Shown: piece by piece, positions 9,999 through 18,781 of the stretch
How positions within the stretch are numbered: the stretch's first letter is position 1
How the letters are laid out: each line of letters begins with the position of its first letter
Assembly (NCBI GenBank): GCA_015680685.1
Contig: MNCI01008673.1
Coordinates: forward strand, 248,497-283,962
Direction: 5' to 3'
DNA: 35,466 bases
From: Gnetum montanum
Taxonomy: Eukaryota; Streptophyta; Gnetopsida; Gnetales; Gnetaceae
Translations under genes and position numbers: made by a program
Notes under the pieces: generated by a model
What the model saw: only the letters and a program-made list of their open reading frames with translations
Databases searched by the model: none
Told to the model about the DNA's origin: nothing

Positions 9999-11221
9999 AT
10001 GTCCCTTTGAAAATAGGGTACTTGAAAAAATTGATGAATTTTCTAATTTCCAAGGTAAAAAATGAAGGATTTAAGGTTAATTTAAAAGATTAAGGGTAGT
10101 GTTGGAGAGACCTAAAGGCACCAAAAGTGTAATGAAGTGGAATTTTACAATGAAGTTCGTGAATAAGGTGAGGAAAAAGGACATGTAGTGGTGCACAGGA
10201 ACATTTCAATTAAAATAATGATAAAGGAAAGGATAGTTGTAGCAATGTAGTACTCGAAGGATATAAGATGATGTGATGATGTGCAATGAGTGCAAATTAC
10301 AAAAGTTACACAAGTGGATCCTCCCCAAAGCAGGTTCCTACCTATCATGCCCTTACATAACTACACCTGAAAATGTTCTCAGGCACTAAAAGGGTGGAAT
10401 GCAATCCACACCAGTTCCACAAAATACACACATGTAGATACCACCATGATGAGGTATGAATTCTATGCTACATAAGACACAAGTCAAAAATACATGAACA
10501 GTGAGATGAGACAAATCGTAGAAGGGGTTGCAGAGATCAAGACATGAGGTAACTAACCCTGGGCACAATGAATCCTGAGTGTAGGGCATGATTAATGTGT
10601 CATTAGCCCATTGCTCCAAAATCAAGACCAAGTCCATTCCTCTGATCAGTAACATTGCATTGTTTCATCCAATGATGGACAACCATAAAAGCACCATGAC
10701 AACAAGGCGTACAATCACTTGGTGTTTTATCCAAGGGAGGAGTGTTTTAAGTTTTTTTTTCTGTGGTATGTTTTTCTTTGATCTTTTCTTTTCTTTTCTT
10801 CTTTCCTTCTTCTAGCCGCTTTGGCACTTGTCCTTTCCAACAGTGAACCGGAGAAGCCACCAACCTTCAGGCATGGGTGCATGTCTTTCTAGTGGGACCC
10901 CCAGAATAGCATTGAGTTTCTTTATTGAGTGCCTTTATTACTCTTACTCCCATTTTTTGTTAGATCTACAAGGATCTTAGTATGAACCTCTTATTAATAG
11001 AATGGGTGGGTGGATGTTGTGAGCTCACTGTCCAAATAATTAATCACCTGAGACTAGCATAGAACAACACCTTGACCAACGATTCACATGAGTATTTTAT
11101 TCACTGATGAGATTACCCTCAAAAAGATAAAACAACAATTTGAAAATGAAGAACTAGAAAACAAAAAATTCAAAAAATTGTAAAATCAAAGAAAAGGAAA
11201 AACATTTACTAATTTTGCTTG
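9999..11221 (-). other. Conserved non-coding spacer, copy B
   Basis: The interval between the end of ORF1 and the internal promoter has no long open frame and no reverse transcriptase or integrase motif on either strand. It is nevertheless alignable with the spacers of C and D. Landmarks on the minus strand are a purine-rich end, AGATCTAACAAAAAATGGGAG, GCCTGAAGGTTGG, CTCCTCCCTTGGATAAAAC, and the CTGCTTTGGGGAGGATCCAC box near 10320. Copy B lacks about 170 bp that C and D keep near the ORF1 end. Confidence 0.65.
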
Positions 11222-13542
11222 TTAGAATGGAGGATATGCCCCATAACTAAACTTTTGAGCATGGCTAGAATTAATAAATGGAAAATATGGATCCATGCAT
11301 GTGGGAAATATTGGAGTCTAGTCATATCCAAACCACTGGGTGTCTTTTGATGTGGTGGCTAGAATATACCCAACTTGGGGTTCACACACTTGATTAAAGT
11401 TGGAATAGTGGTGCAAATTATAAGATGTGGTCATGTGATAAGGAGTTGACCCACTATGGCACCCTTGACCATAAGATGGTAAGCAAGGATCAATATGTCT
11501 CCTTATGTGGTTATATTCATTGGGCCGCATGGTTGTTGAAGTGTTGATTGGTGGCCCTGATAAGGTAATAGGAAGCGTTGAGTTCAAAGGAGAAGATGCA
11601 TTACAGCATTAGACTTGTGCTGAATTGGTGAATGCAGTGGTTTTAGAATCGTGCTCTCTCTTTCTACATTCATGCCTAAAGAAAGGATGCTTTTGACTTT
11701 GTGGAAGACCTCCACTACTATTAACAGTAGCACCACAAGTAATGTTCATGGGTTGGTGCTATGGTTCAAAACCTTTTGGCATAACTGGTGGCGATGTAAA
11801 AGGAGGTGAATGATGAGAATATTGAGGGCAAGGAGAAGTGCAACAAACATGAGGTGGTGATCTTGGTGGAGATGACATGGATTAATAGTCCTCAAGAGAA
11901 TGATTATGATGTGGTGAAATAGAGGATGTTGACATAATTGGGGAAATAGGATGTTGAACATAGTAAGCACTTGGGTTTGAATGCTATGAAGGATATGACT
12001 AGTTTGATGGTGGCCTCCCCCATGACTGGGGTTTTTGCCACTATGGTTGAACTCGGTATTTTTGTACGAAATTTGGATGTAACATTTCTCCCCAATGCTC
12101 ATGTAAATGTGACAAGATTGGGCATTGACCTTTGGGGTGATCGTACAGGCAAACATCACATTGATACGTATGATTTGTAGTTGAGCTCCTATCATTATTT
12201 TTCTCGATCCTTATTTTTTATTATCGTGTGGTGTCCTATCCTGTTTCTCGGTTTGGCATGGTTCCACCTTTAATAATGTTGGCATATTCTCCACATTTTT
12301 CATGTACCCATTTTTTCATCTTATTGATGTTTACCTCAATTTCATCTAGTGACTGTAGTATTGGCAAAGATGATTCCACCTGCTTGAGGTGAGTTAATTT
12401 CTCCTCTTCATGATCATGGACCTTTGCTATTTTGAGATTTTGGTCTTATTGAGAGCTTTCAACATTCTCCCATTTAGCTATTTCTCCTTCTTCTTTTGCT
12501 ACCCCCTTGATAAGCTCTTGGAATTTATGGGTTCGTAGCTCATATAGTTGACCTAGGGCATACATCCCTAGGGTCTCCCTTGTTTCATTACAAAGCCCAT
12601 CCATGATGTGATACATTAGCCTTTCTTCAAAGAACCCATGGCATGGGCAATTGTTTAACAATGAATAGTATCTTTCTAAAGCCATGTCCAAGGGTTCATG
12701 TTGCCCTTGTTTCCACTCTTGGATTTGTCTCCTCAAGGCTGACACTCTTGCATAGGTTTGATATCTTTCAGTGAAGAGTTATACCATTATCGACCAATTG
12801 TGAATTGGTTTTGGTTTTAAGGACCTGTACCATACTTTTGCTTGGCCAACGAGTGTCATAGGAAAGAGCTTAATTTTTTTCCACCCATTATCAATGTTTT
12901 TCCATGCACAAGCATTGTAGAAGGCTTGTAAATGATGTTGCGGATCTAAATCATAGCCTCCTAAAAACTTGGGAAAGTTATTTAAATCAAGCCTGGGTAG
13001 ATGGTTTTCCTTGCGATGCCTACAAGATATTTGAATAGCCTCTTGTATATGCGTTAGGCTCTTAGTTGCCAGCAGGAGCTCATCGTCACTAGGTAGGTTA
13101 TGAATTTGTGAGTTGGGATGATGTTGTCTTCATTCATGTTGCCATTCCTGACTTTATCCATCGACTCAATTTTTATTTCTATGCTAACCCCTTGAAAGAT
13201 GGTCATTTGTGTCATAACCTGACATCAAAGGAGTAGAGGAAGAGAAAGAATTAGATGACTTGTCATGACTTTTGTAAGTCTCCCAATCATCCCTGGATAA
13301 ATACTTGTTAAATATTAAGAAGGTCTTAGGCCTTACGGGCCCCCTCATTCTATGGAATGTCCCATCCTCACTAGAGGTGTCAAAGGTGTCAGAGTTGGAT
13401 GACAAAAATCCTTGAGTACCGTTGGGGTGTTCATGAATATAGGAGACCCTTGCATAAGATTGAGTACTCCAAACTTCATCTTCATCATCATGTATTTTGT
13501 TGGTTCTCCAATGAATTGCCTCACTAGTTGTTGCATTATCAT
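11222..13542 (-). pseudogene. Copy B ORF1: Athila-like gag
   Basis: About 770 codons, ending at the TAA at 11222-11224; the true start is unclear because the shared frame stays open upstream of 13542 without an ATG. Near 13330-13530 it has a Ser-rich N-terminal region with RPKT. At 12446-12745 an intact stretch carries the Athila-type gag capsid signature: LRRQIQEWKQGQHEPLDMAL, LLNNCPCHGF and ETLGMY. A zinc knuckle lies at 12122-12160. A Pro/His/Tyr-rich tail follows, with a KHPFF motif near 11675 and a terminal TQWFGYD...CMDPYF segment. Copy C is collinear throughout. Frameshifts and stops are scattered. There is no protease domain at the position where copy D has one. Confidence 0.82.
12122..12160 (-). 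other. Zinc knuckle of copy B gag
   Basis: Translates as CDVCLYDHPKGQC, giving Cys-X2-Cys-X3-His-X4-Cys. The usual retroviral knuckle has X4 before the His. Copy C has the same spacing (CDICIYYHSKGHC at 20210-20248), so the shorter spacing is probably ancestral to the family and not decay in one copy. Confidence 0.7.
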
Positions 13543-13673
13543 AGTCTTGTGAGAGAGAGATTGTTGTGAATTGTGTGTGACTTATTGCAATTAGTTTCTT
13601 TCTAAAAGATATATCGTCAAGGCTTTGTTATAGCGATCTTAAATGATGTAACTAATCTAAATAACTAGCACCA

Positions 13674-13691
13674 TCCCTGGCAACAATGCCA
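13674..13691 (-). other. Copy B primer-binding site, tRNA-Asp type
   Basis: On the minus strand TGGCATTGTTGCCAGGGA begins 1 base after the 5' LTR. The complement of the plant tRNA-Asp 3' end is TGGCGCCGTTGCCGGGGA (recalled). The match is 14 of 18, and all four differences are C-to-T or G-to-A. This fits an Athila/Tat-like element altered by methylcytosine deamination. Confidence 0.8.
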
Positions 13692-13692
13692 A

Positions 13693-14556
13693 TGATGAGT
13701 GGTTAGGTACCCCTACACTCAACCATACGAATACGAGCGTGCACACACAATCCGGTTGAACTCTGCAGATGGACTAGTTGTGATATCTAGATAGTTACAT
13801 GTTGATCACAATTCGCTGTCTTCCCACCTAGACTAGTTTTTGCTTATCACATATGGTTTAGTCCAGAGTGAGGTGAATGATGGGATCCTAAACTAATGCT
13901 ACTCCTAAAGATGATGGAAAATAATATTTTGACTTAAGCTAATAGGCAATAAAAAGTGAAATCTAAAGTAGCCTAAGTGCAATAAGCATCCATCCTTAAT
14001 CATCCATGCGCATCTTGGACCTAGTCTACTACTTCTAGGATTACCAAGCACACATTACTTGAGTACTGCTAGATACACTACTGGGTTACCAAGTAGTTAC
14101 ACTTAAATTTTGGTGATTAAGTCGTACTCATTCTGCATTTAACAACAGGAATGGTAAATGATGATAAAGAAATATTAACAAAGAAAACAATAAATAACAA
14201 TTAACAATTAAAGTAATTAAAAGCTAAGTGAATGCTACAATGATGGACTAATCTCGACCTTTATTGCCAATCATGTGTGTATCCAAGTACATCACACTCG
14301 AACAAAGGTTCTGTACAATTACAATCATCACACTACGAGCATGCACTAGGGAAAGAATTGAAACTAATTAAAAACTAATAAAAAGACTCTACCCTAAGAC
14401 TTACCAACTCCCCTCTTCCTATGTGCCTGAATGTTGTATTTATTGGCCTACACAGGAATCACAATATCGTGTATTCAATATCATTATCCAAGCTGCAATA
14501 TCATGTACCTGATATCGAGGATCCGATATCGGGGCTTGGCAAGCCACGATTCATCA
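13693..14556 (-). repeat. Copy B 5' LTR
   Basis: 864 bp, collinear with 5588-6449. The primer site abuts its left end, which identifies it as the 5' LTR of a minus-strand element. The TATA box is altered here: plus-strand TATTTATT at 14437-14444 in place of TATTTATA. The GATATC boxes in U3 are partly mutated, so this copy is probably a weaker promoter than its partner. Confidence 0.9.
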
Positions 14557-14561
14557 ATCTT
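14557..14561. repeat. Target-site duplication, copy B right (ATCTT)
   Basis: Partner of GTCTT at 5583-5587, with one transition. Joining the two flanks restores a continuous AT-rich sequence (…TTTTGTCTT then GTTATTAAG…), which marks the pre-insertion site. Confidence 0.75.
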
Positions 14562-14692
14562 GTTATTAAGTTACTTGAGTAATATTTGTAAGTGATACTT
14601 AGGTTTTGTTAAGTATCCTTAGTTAGTTAAGTGGTTACTCCCATAATTTTGTAAACAAACTATCTTCCAATTTTTTTTAACTTAATAACAAG
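14559..14692. repeat. Short inverted repeat, 15 bp arms
   Basis: CTTGTTATTAAGTTA at 14559-14573 is the exact reverse complement of TAACTTAATAACAAG at 14678-14692, with 104 bp between. It could be the ends of a small MITE-like element or a chance AT-rich palindrome. No target duplication was recognised around it. Its left arm overlaps the copy B target site. Confidence 0.4.
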
Positions 14693-14830
14693 TTTTTAGT
14701 CAGTCATAGGTGTATAATGAATAGTATTTTTGTCAACCACATTCATCTACATCAATGTTGTGTATTAATGGATGTCATAAATGTAATAGGTGAGTTCATA
14801 TTTATAGGCATTTATGACTATTGTAGCATA

Positions 14831-15176
14831 TTTCAACTAAGCATTAATGATATCATTCTTAATTATTAACCTACGTTGTCTATTTTCTTCCTTTATATTT
14901 TGAAATATCTTTAGCCATCTTATTTTTATTCTATTTGCAAGCTATATTGTATAATTAATTTTTAATAGTAGATACATAACTACTATCAATTATCTTGAAC
15001 TTAGTATCTTCATAATCAATATATTGCCATTTTTGATGAAATTTTCATCTACGATGTTCATTGAATGTGTTTAAATTGATACCTTTAATACATAACATTT
15101 GATAAACATGGTTAAAAAATATAAATTAATTAACTTAACAAGGGAAATTTTATAATAGATTCAAAGATGTAGAGGC
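14831..15176 (+). repeat. Direct repeat, first copy (~350 bp)
   Basis: This AT-rich segment, from TTTCAACTAAGCATTAATGA to GATGTAGAGG, is repeated at 15494-16078. Both copies share TTTAATACATAAC, GATAAA.ATGGTTAAAAAAT and TTTTATAATAGATT in the same order. The second copy is split by a SINE. The repeats could be a pair of LTRs of an unrecognised element or a segmental duplication; no coding sequence lies between them. Confidence 0.65.
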
Positions 15177-15180
15177 CAAC

Positions 15181-15493
15181 TGCAAAATAATTAAAGAGGA
15201 TTCTTCTTAATCATAGCAAATAAATTTTTTTTAGGTCATAACATCAAGGGAGAGCTTATCGACCATAGTTAATCATATAAATTATACAAAAGAGGAGGTA
15301 AGGGTTTTTATTTTTCATAAAGGAAAAAGATCCTCTCAAATAAAATATAAATATATAATATATAACTAATCTAGTCAATACTTGTATTTAGTATATAAGA
15401 ATCATTTTTTCTCAATGTCTCTTTTGTGGAAGTAACAACACCTTTTGACATGTTTTTTTTTAAGAATAAGGAACATTTATAATTTACAATGTA
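15181..15493. other. AT-rich sequence between the ~350 bp repeats
   Basis: No gene, RNA or mobile-element signature was recognised in this interval. If the flanking repeats were LTRs, this would be a very short internal region. Confidence 0.4.
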
Positions 15494-16078
15494 TTTCAAC
15501 TAAGCATTAATTATATCATTCTTGGTAATTCGTAAGAGTTTTCAATGACAAAATTGAAGTTATGGGTTCAAGTCCAAGACCCAAATATTTGGGGACCATC
15601 AATTAGAGTGATGGTAAGGTGGTTGTTTCTTAAGTCAAAGACCTAGATTTAAGCCTGGGCATAGTCACTCAAAGAGGTTAGGCTATTGTTCATCTACCAA
15701 CCCTCTTGAAAGCTTGCTTAACAAGATAAGTATTGTGGTTTTTGGTGATTAATGATATCATTCTTAATGATCAACCTACTTTGTCTATTGTCTTTCTTTG
15801 TATTGAAAGTATCTTCAACTATTCGTTTTTTATTCTATTTGGAAGCTTCATTGTGCAATTATTTTTTAATAGTAAGAATATAACCACAATTGGTCCTCTT
15901 GGACTTAATATCTCCATAATTAATATATTTTCATTTCCAATGAAACTTTCATCTACCATATTCATTCAATGTATTTAAACGAATACCTTTAATACATAAC
16001 TTTTGATAAATATGGTTAAAAAATGTAAAGGAAAGAACTTAAGAAGAAACTTTTATAATAGATTAGAGGATGTAGAAG
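15494..16078 (+). repeat. Direct repeat, second copy, split by a SINE
   Basis: Homologous to 14831-15176. Subtracting the SINE (15524-15747) and its 18 bp target duplication leaves about the same length as the first copy. The SINE therefore inserted after the duplication arose. Confidence 0.65.
15524..15747 (+). mobile_element. tRNA-derived SINE, 224 bp
   Basis: The insertion is flanked by an 18 bp direct repeat with one mismatch (15506-15523 and 15748-15765, ATTAATTATATCATTCTT and ATTAATGATATCATTCTT), typical of LINE-mobilised SINEs. It contains a B-box-like GGGTTCAAGTCC near 15578 after a GGTAATTCGTAAGAG region resembling an A box. A second tRNA-like unit follows (GATGGTAAGGTGGTTG, then GACCTAGATTTAAGCC). 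The second unit matches the fragment at 16450-16610. It may be a dimeric SINE. The family name is unknown to me. Confidence 0.7.
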
Positions 16079-16274
16079 TTGAAATTATTTGACTATAGGT
16101 ACAGCTCAAAACATATAACTAATAAATTTTATAATAGATAAAAAATATTTTATTTGAAATATAATAACATAATAAAAGAAATAGAATTTAATTTTGAAGT
16201 AAGTATACGATTTGCAACAACATTGTTTAATCTTCATTTATCAAAATCTTACCTATGTTACTTATTTTTTGTTG

Positions 16275-16400
16275 TATTTTTATGGACAGCTTCATAAGCA
16301 CAATAAAATAATAGAATATACTTTACATAAATTTTAGTATTTTTATGGACAACTTCATAAGCATAATCAAATAATAGAATACACTTTACATAAATTTTAG
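16275..16400. repeat. 63 bp tandem duplication
   Basis: Two units abut at 16275-16337 and 16338-16400, each running from TATTTTTATGGACA to CATAAATTTTAG, with only a few differences. It is a local duplication in AT-rich DNA. Confidence 0.85.
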
Positions 16401-16449
16401 GCAAAATTTTTTATTCATAAAATTCAAAATAAATAATTGATGATCACTC

Positions 16450-16610
16450 AAAAGTTCAATGTTCATCCCATTAAGGCAAGGTTCTTGAAGGATTAGTGGA
16501 TGAATAAAAATCTAATCTCTTTTAAATGGCTTTACCTAAGCTCAAACCCAGGTCTTATGACCTGAGAAACAAGTACCTTACCATCACTCAGAATGATGAT
16601 CCCATATTTA
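16450..16610 (-). mobile_element. SINE fragment, same family as 15524-15747
   Basis: On the minus strand GAGTGATGGTAAGG is followed by GACCTGGGTTTGAGC, matching the second tRNA-like unit of the nearby SINE. The downstream part also aligns (AGAG.TTAG..T.TTATTCATC.AC.AA.CCT). The first tRNA-like unit is missing or unrecognisable, so the copy is truncated or belongs to a monomeric relative. Confidence 0.6.
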
Positions 16611-16959
16611 GAATAAATAGTAGAATTAAATTTTTTAGGAATTTCTTTCTAGAAATAGTACTGGCTTTTGATGAATATATTTCAAAGGTATAAAGAAGAT
16701 GAAATTTATTTGTAGTAAGCATACATGAAGGAGTAATAAAAATTGGTATGCTATGAAATTTCATAACCTACCATAACCAATCAAAAAGCCTTTGACCAAT
16801 GGAATTGATTTAAACAAGTTTGACTGAATGATCTTTCTTCAAGAGTTAAACATTAGTTTCTTAAAGATGTGGATGTCGCTTTTTAGTTATAGCTTCAAGT
16901 GATAAACTTCTAGTGAAGACTATGCAATTAATATGTCTATTTTATTATCAATTCCTTTT

Positions 16960-17355
16960 ATATTCATTAACTTATGTTGGAAAATTTATTAGCAAAAATA
17001 TCCATAATAAATATATTAAAATGATTTAAGACATGTATGAAGGAACTACTATTAGAATTAGAATAGCATGTAGAATCACATCTGATTTTTTAGTCATGGT
17101 AAATCTACATCAAAGCTCTACTCTTAGCATGTACTTATTTGCTATTATTATGGATGAATTAACAAAGAAAATATAAAATGAAAACCCTTGATGTATTTTA
17201 TTTACAATTGATATTATGTTAGTGGATATAACTCAAGAAAATATTACTTCTAAAATGAAAAAGTAGATACATACTTTGAAATCAAAAGACTTCAAAATTA
17301 GTAGAAGTAAGACAATATGTATGGAATGTAATTTTAGTAAAATCATAAATAGTTG
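16960..17355 (+). pseudogene. LINE reverse-transcriptase remnant
   Basis: From about 17018 the plus strand reads KYIKMI-stop-DMYEGTTIRIRI, then LHQSSTLSMYLFAIIMDELT near 17110-17170, then ILFTIDIMLVD near 17195-17230, and ends KTICMECNFS near 17310-17335. This order is the fingers-palm region of a plant non-LTR (RTE/L1-type) reverse transcriptase; the usual text around it is LHQGSTLSPYLFA...LFADDIVLVD. The catalytic Asp pair is broken: the ADD position reads TID. Stops and truncation on both sides make it dead. Such LINEs could have mobilised the nearby SINEs, but no shared tail was shown. Confidence 0.75.
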
Positions 17356-17359
17356 TCAT

Positions 17360-17763
17360 GCATGCTTTTAAATGAAGATCCATAGAATCTAATGACAACA
17401 CTAAGAACCCCCACAATTGCTTAAACTTTGATTACTCCTCATATGACTTCACTTCTCAGGAGACCAAGGGCAAAAATAGTAGCAAAAAATCCTCACCACA
17501 TAGTGGCATGACCTCTTGTCACTATGATAATGACTCATAGAATGACATCAACCTTGCATAAAAAGCCAATAGTATTCAATGTAGAATCAACCCATTCACA
17601 TCAACCTTGACTTACCCACCCCCTCTCCTCTTCATCCTTTCACCACTAATGTCCACCTCCCCACACCCCACACCCCCCCCACCCCCAACCTTAAACCCCA
17701 CCATTAGACACATGTTACTCCTCCCCATCTATGAATTCTAATGTTCATTAAACCTAGTCCAAC
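17360..17763. other. Copy C left flank with C-rich tract
   Basis: No gene was recognised. The interval 17625-17700 is unusually C-rich on the plus strand, with runs such as CCCACACCCCCCCCACCCCC, in a window otherwise dominated by A and T. It looks like simple-sequence drift, not a gene. Confidence 0.45.
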
Positions 17764-17768
17764 CCTAC
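17764..17768. repeat. Target-site duplication, copy C left (CCTAC)
   Basis: CCTAC directly before the copy C 5' LTR is repeated exactly at 26982-26986 after the 3' LTR, the 5 bp duplication expected of a Ty3/gypsy integrase. Confidence 0.88.
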
Positions 17769-18634
17769 TCATGAGTCATCATTGTGTCAGCCCCGATATC
17801 GGATACCCGATATCAGGTCCTAGGCAATGATGTCATATATCCGAGATCATCTCTTCCGTGCTAGCCTATAAATACAACACTTGGGTGCATGGTTGGGACA
17901 TAGTTTTAGTTCTTTGTTTTTGATAGTCTTTCATATATTTCTACATTCAAGTTTTGTTATTCCTAATGCATGCCCACAGTGTAATGTTTGTAATCGTATG
18001 ACACCTTTTTTTGGGTGTGATGTACTTAGTCACATTACATGACTAGAAATAGAGATTGAGATTACTTCCATCATTACTACATTCACTTAGATTTCTTACT
18101 GTTTTAATTATTTATTTAATTGTTTAATTATTTACTATTTTATTTAGTTAATGTTTTCATTTATTGCTATTTACTATTCCTGTCATTAAGTCGAATGAGT
18201 ACAACTTAATCATGAGCGCTTAAGGGTAAGTACTTGGTAATCCAATAGTGTATTATTTGGCACACCTAGTGATGTATGCTTGGTAATCCCAGTAATAGTT
18301 ACATGAAGTCCAAGGCATGTATGAAAAATTATGAATGGATACTCATCGCACGTAGGTGAGTTTAGGTTTTACTTTCCATGGTTCATTAGCTTAATTAATT
18401 TATCTCTTTATTGTCATTAGGAGCAACATAGGATTAGACAACATCATATGCCTCACTTTGGACTAAACCATATGTGACAAAGCTATGAGTAGTCCAAGTG
18501 GAAAGATAGCAAACTACGATCAAAGCATAACAATCTAGATACCACAACTAGTCCCATCCACAGAATTTGATCAGATCATGCGTGAACGCTTGTGATTCAT
18601 ATGGTTTGGCGTAGGGGTATCTCGCCACTCATCA
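17769..18634 (+). repeat. Copy C 5' LTR
   Basis: 866 bp. It starts TCATGAGTCATC, where the 3' LTR has TGATGATTCATC (terminal TG changed), and ends CCACTCATCA. It carries two GATATC boxes and a TATA box in U3. The primer site follows one base after the end. Confidence 0.9.
17795..17874 (+). promoter_or_regulatory. Copy C 5' LTR promoter: GATATC pair and TATA
   Basis: GATATC at 17795-17800 and 17809-17814 are 14 bp apart with GGATACCC between them. A TATAAATA box follows at 17867-17874. This is the clearest example of the family's U3 module. Confidence 0.65.
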
Positions 18635-18635
18635 T

Positions 18636-18653
18636 TGACATCGTTGTCGAGGA
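18636..18653 (+). other. Copy C primer-binding site, tRNA-Asp type
   Basis: TGACATCGTTGTCGAGGA lies one base after the 5' LTR and matches the tRNA-Asp complement TGGCGCCGTTGCCGGGGA at 13 of 18 positions. All five differences are C-to-T or G-to-A transitions. Confidence 0.75.
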
Positions 18654-18781
18654 TGGTGCTAGTTATCTAGATTAGTTACATCATACACGATCATTGTAAA
18701 GGTATTAACAATATATCCTTCAAAAAATATTAAATCACACACCATAAGCCAACAATAATGTCTCTTCCATAAGAAAGCAAT

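Larger units (their letters stand above)
5588..14556 (-). mobile_element. Copy B: complete non-autonomous LTR retrotransposon
   Basis: An 8,969 bp element in minus orientation. From right to left it holds the 5' LTR (13693-14556), tRNA-Asp-type primer site, ORF1 gag, non-coding spacer, internal promoter, putative leader intron, ORF2, a short purine-rich tract and the 3' LTR (5588-6449). A 5 bp target duplication (GTCTT/ATCTT) flanks it. The gag type and primer site place it near the Athila/Tat branch of Ty3/gypsy. No reverse transcriptase, RNase H or integrase motif was found in the 7.2 kb internal region, so it would depend on proteins supplied by a relative. Over the first ~235 bases of the LTRs I counted about 24 differences, nearly all transitions, indicating an old insertion. 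Confidence 0.88.

Noticed and set aside
10386-10655. An 89-codon minus-strand frame within the spacer, considered as a pol remnant
   Set aside because: No reverse transcriptase or integrase motif is seen and the frame is not kept in C or D.
11746-12195. A 149-codon minus-strand open frame, the longest intact one in the window
   Set aside because: It overlaps gag of copy B in a different frame. The homologous gag frame gives the zinc knuckle at 12122-12160, so this frame is a His/Leu/Thr-rich shadow.
17640-17700. C-rich run considered as a regulatory or G-quadruplex element
   Set aside because: It is irregular, unrelated to any gene here and not repeated; simple-sequence drift is sufficient.
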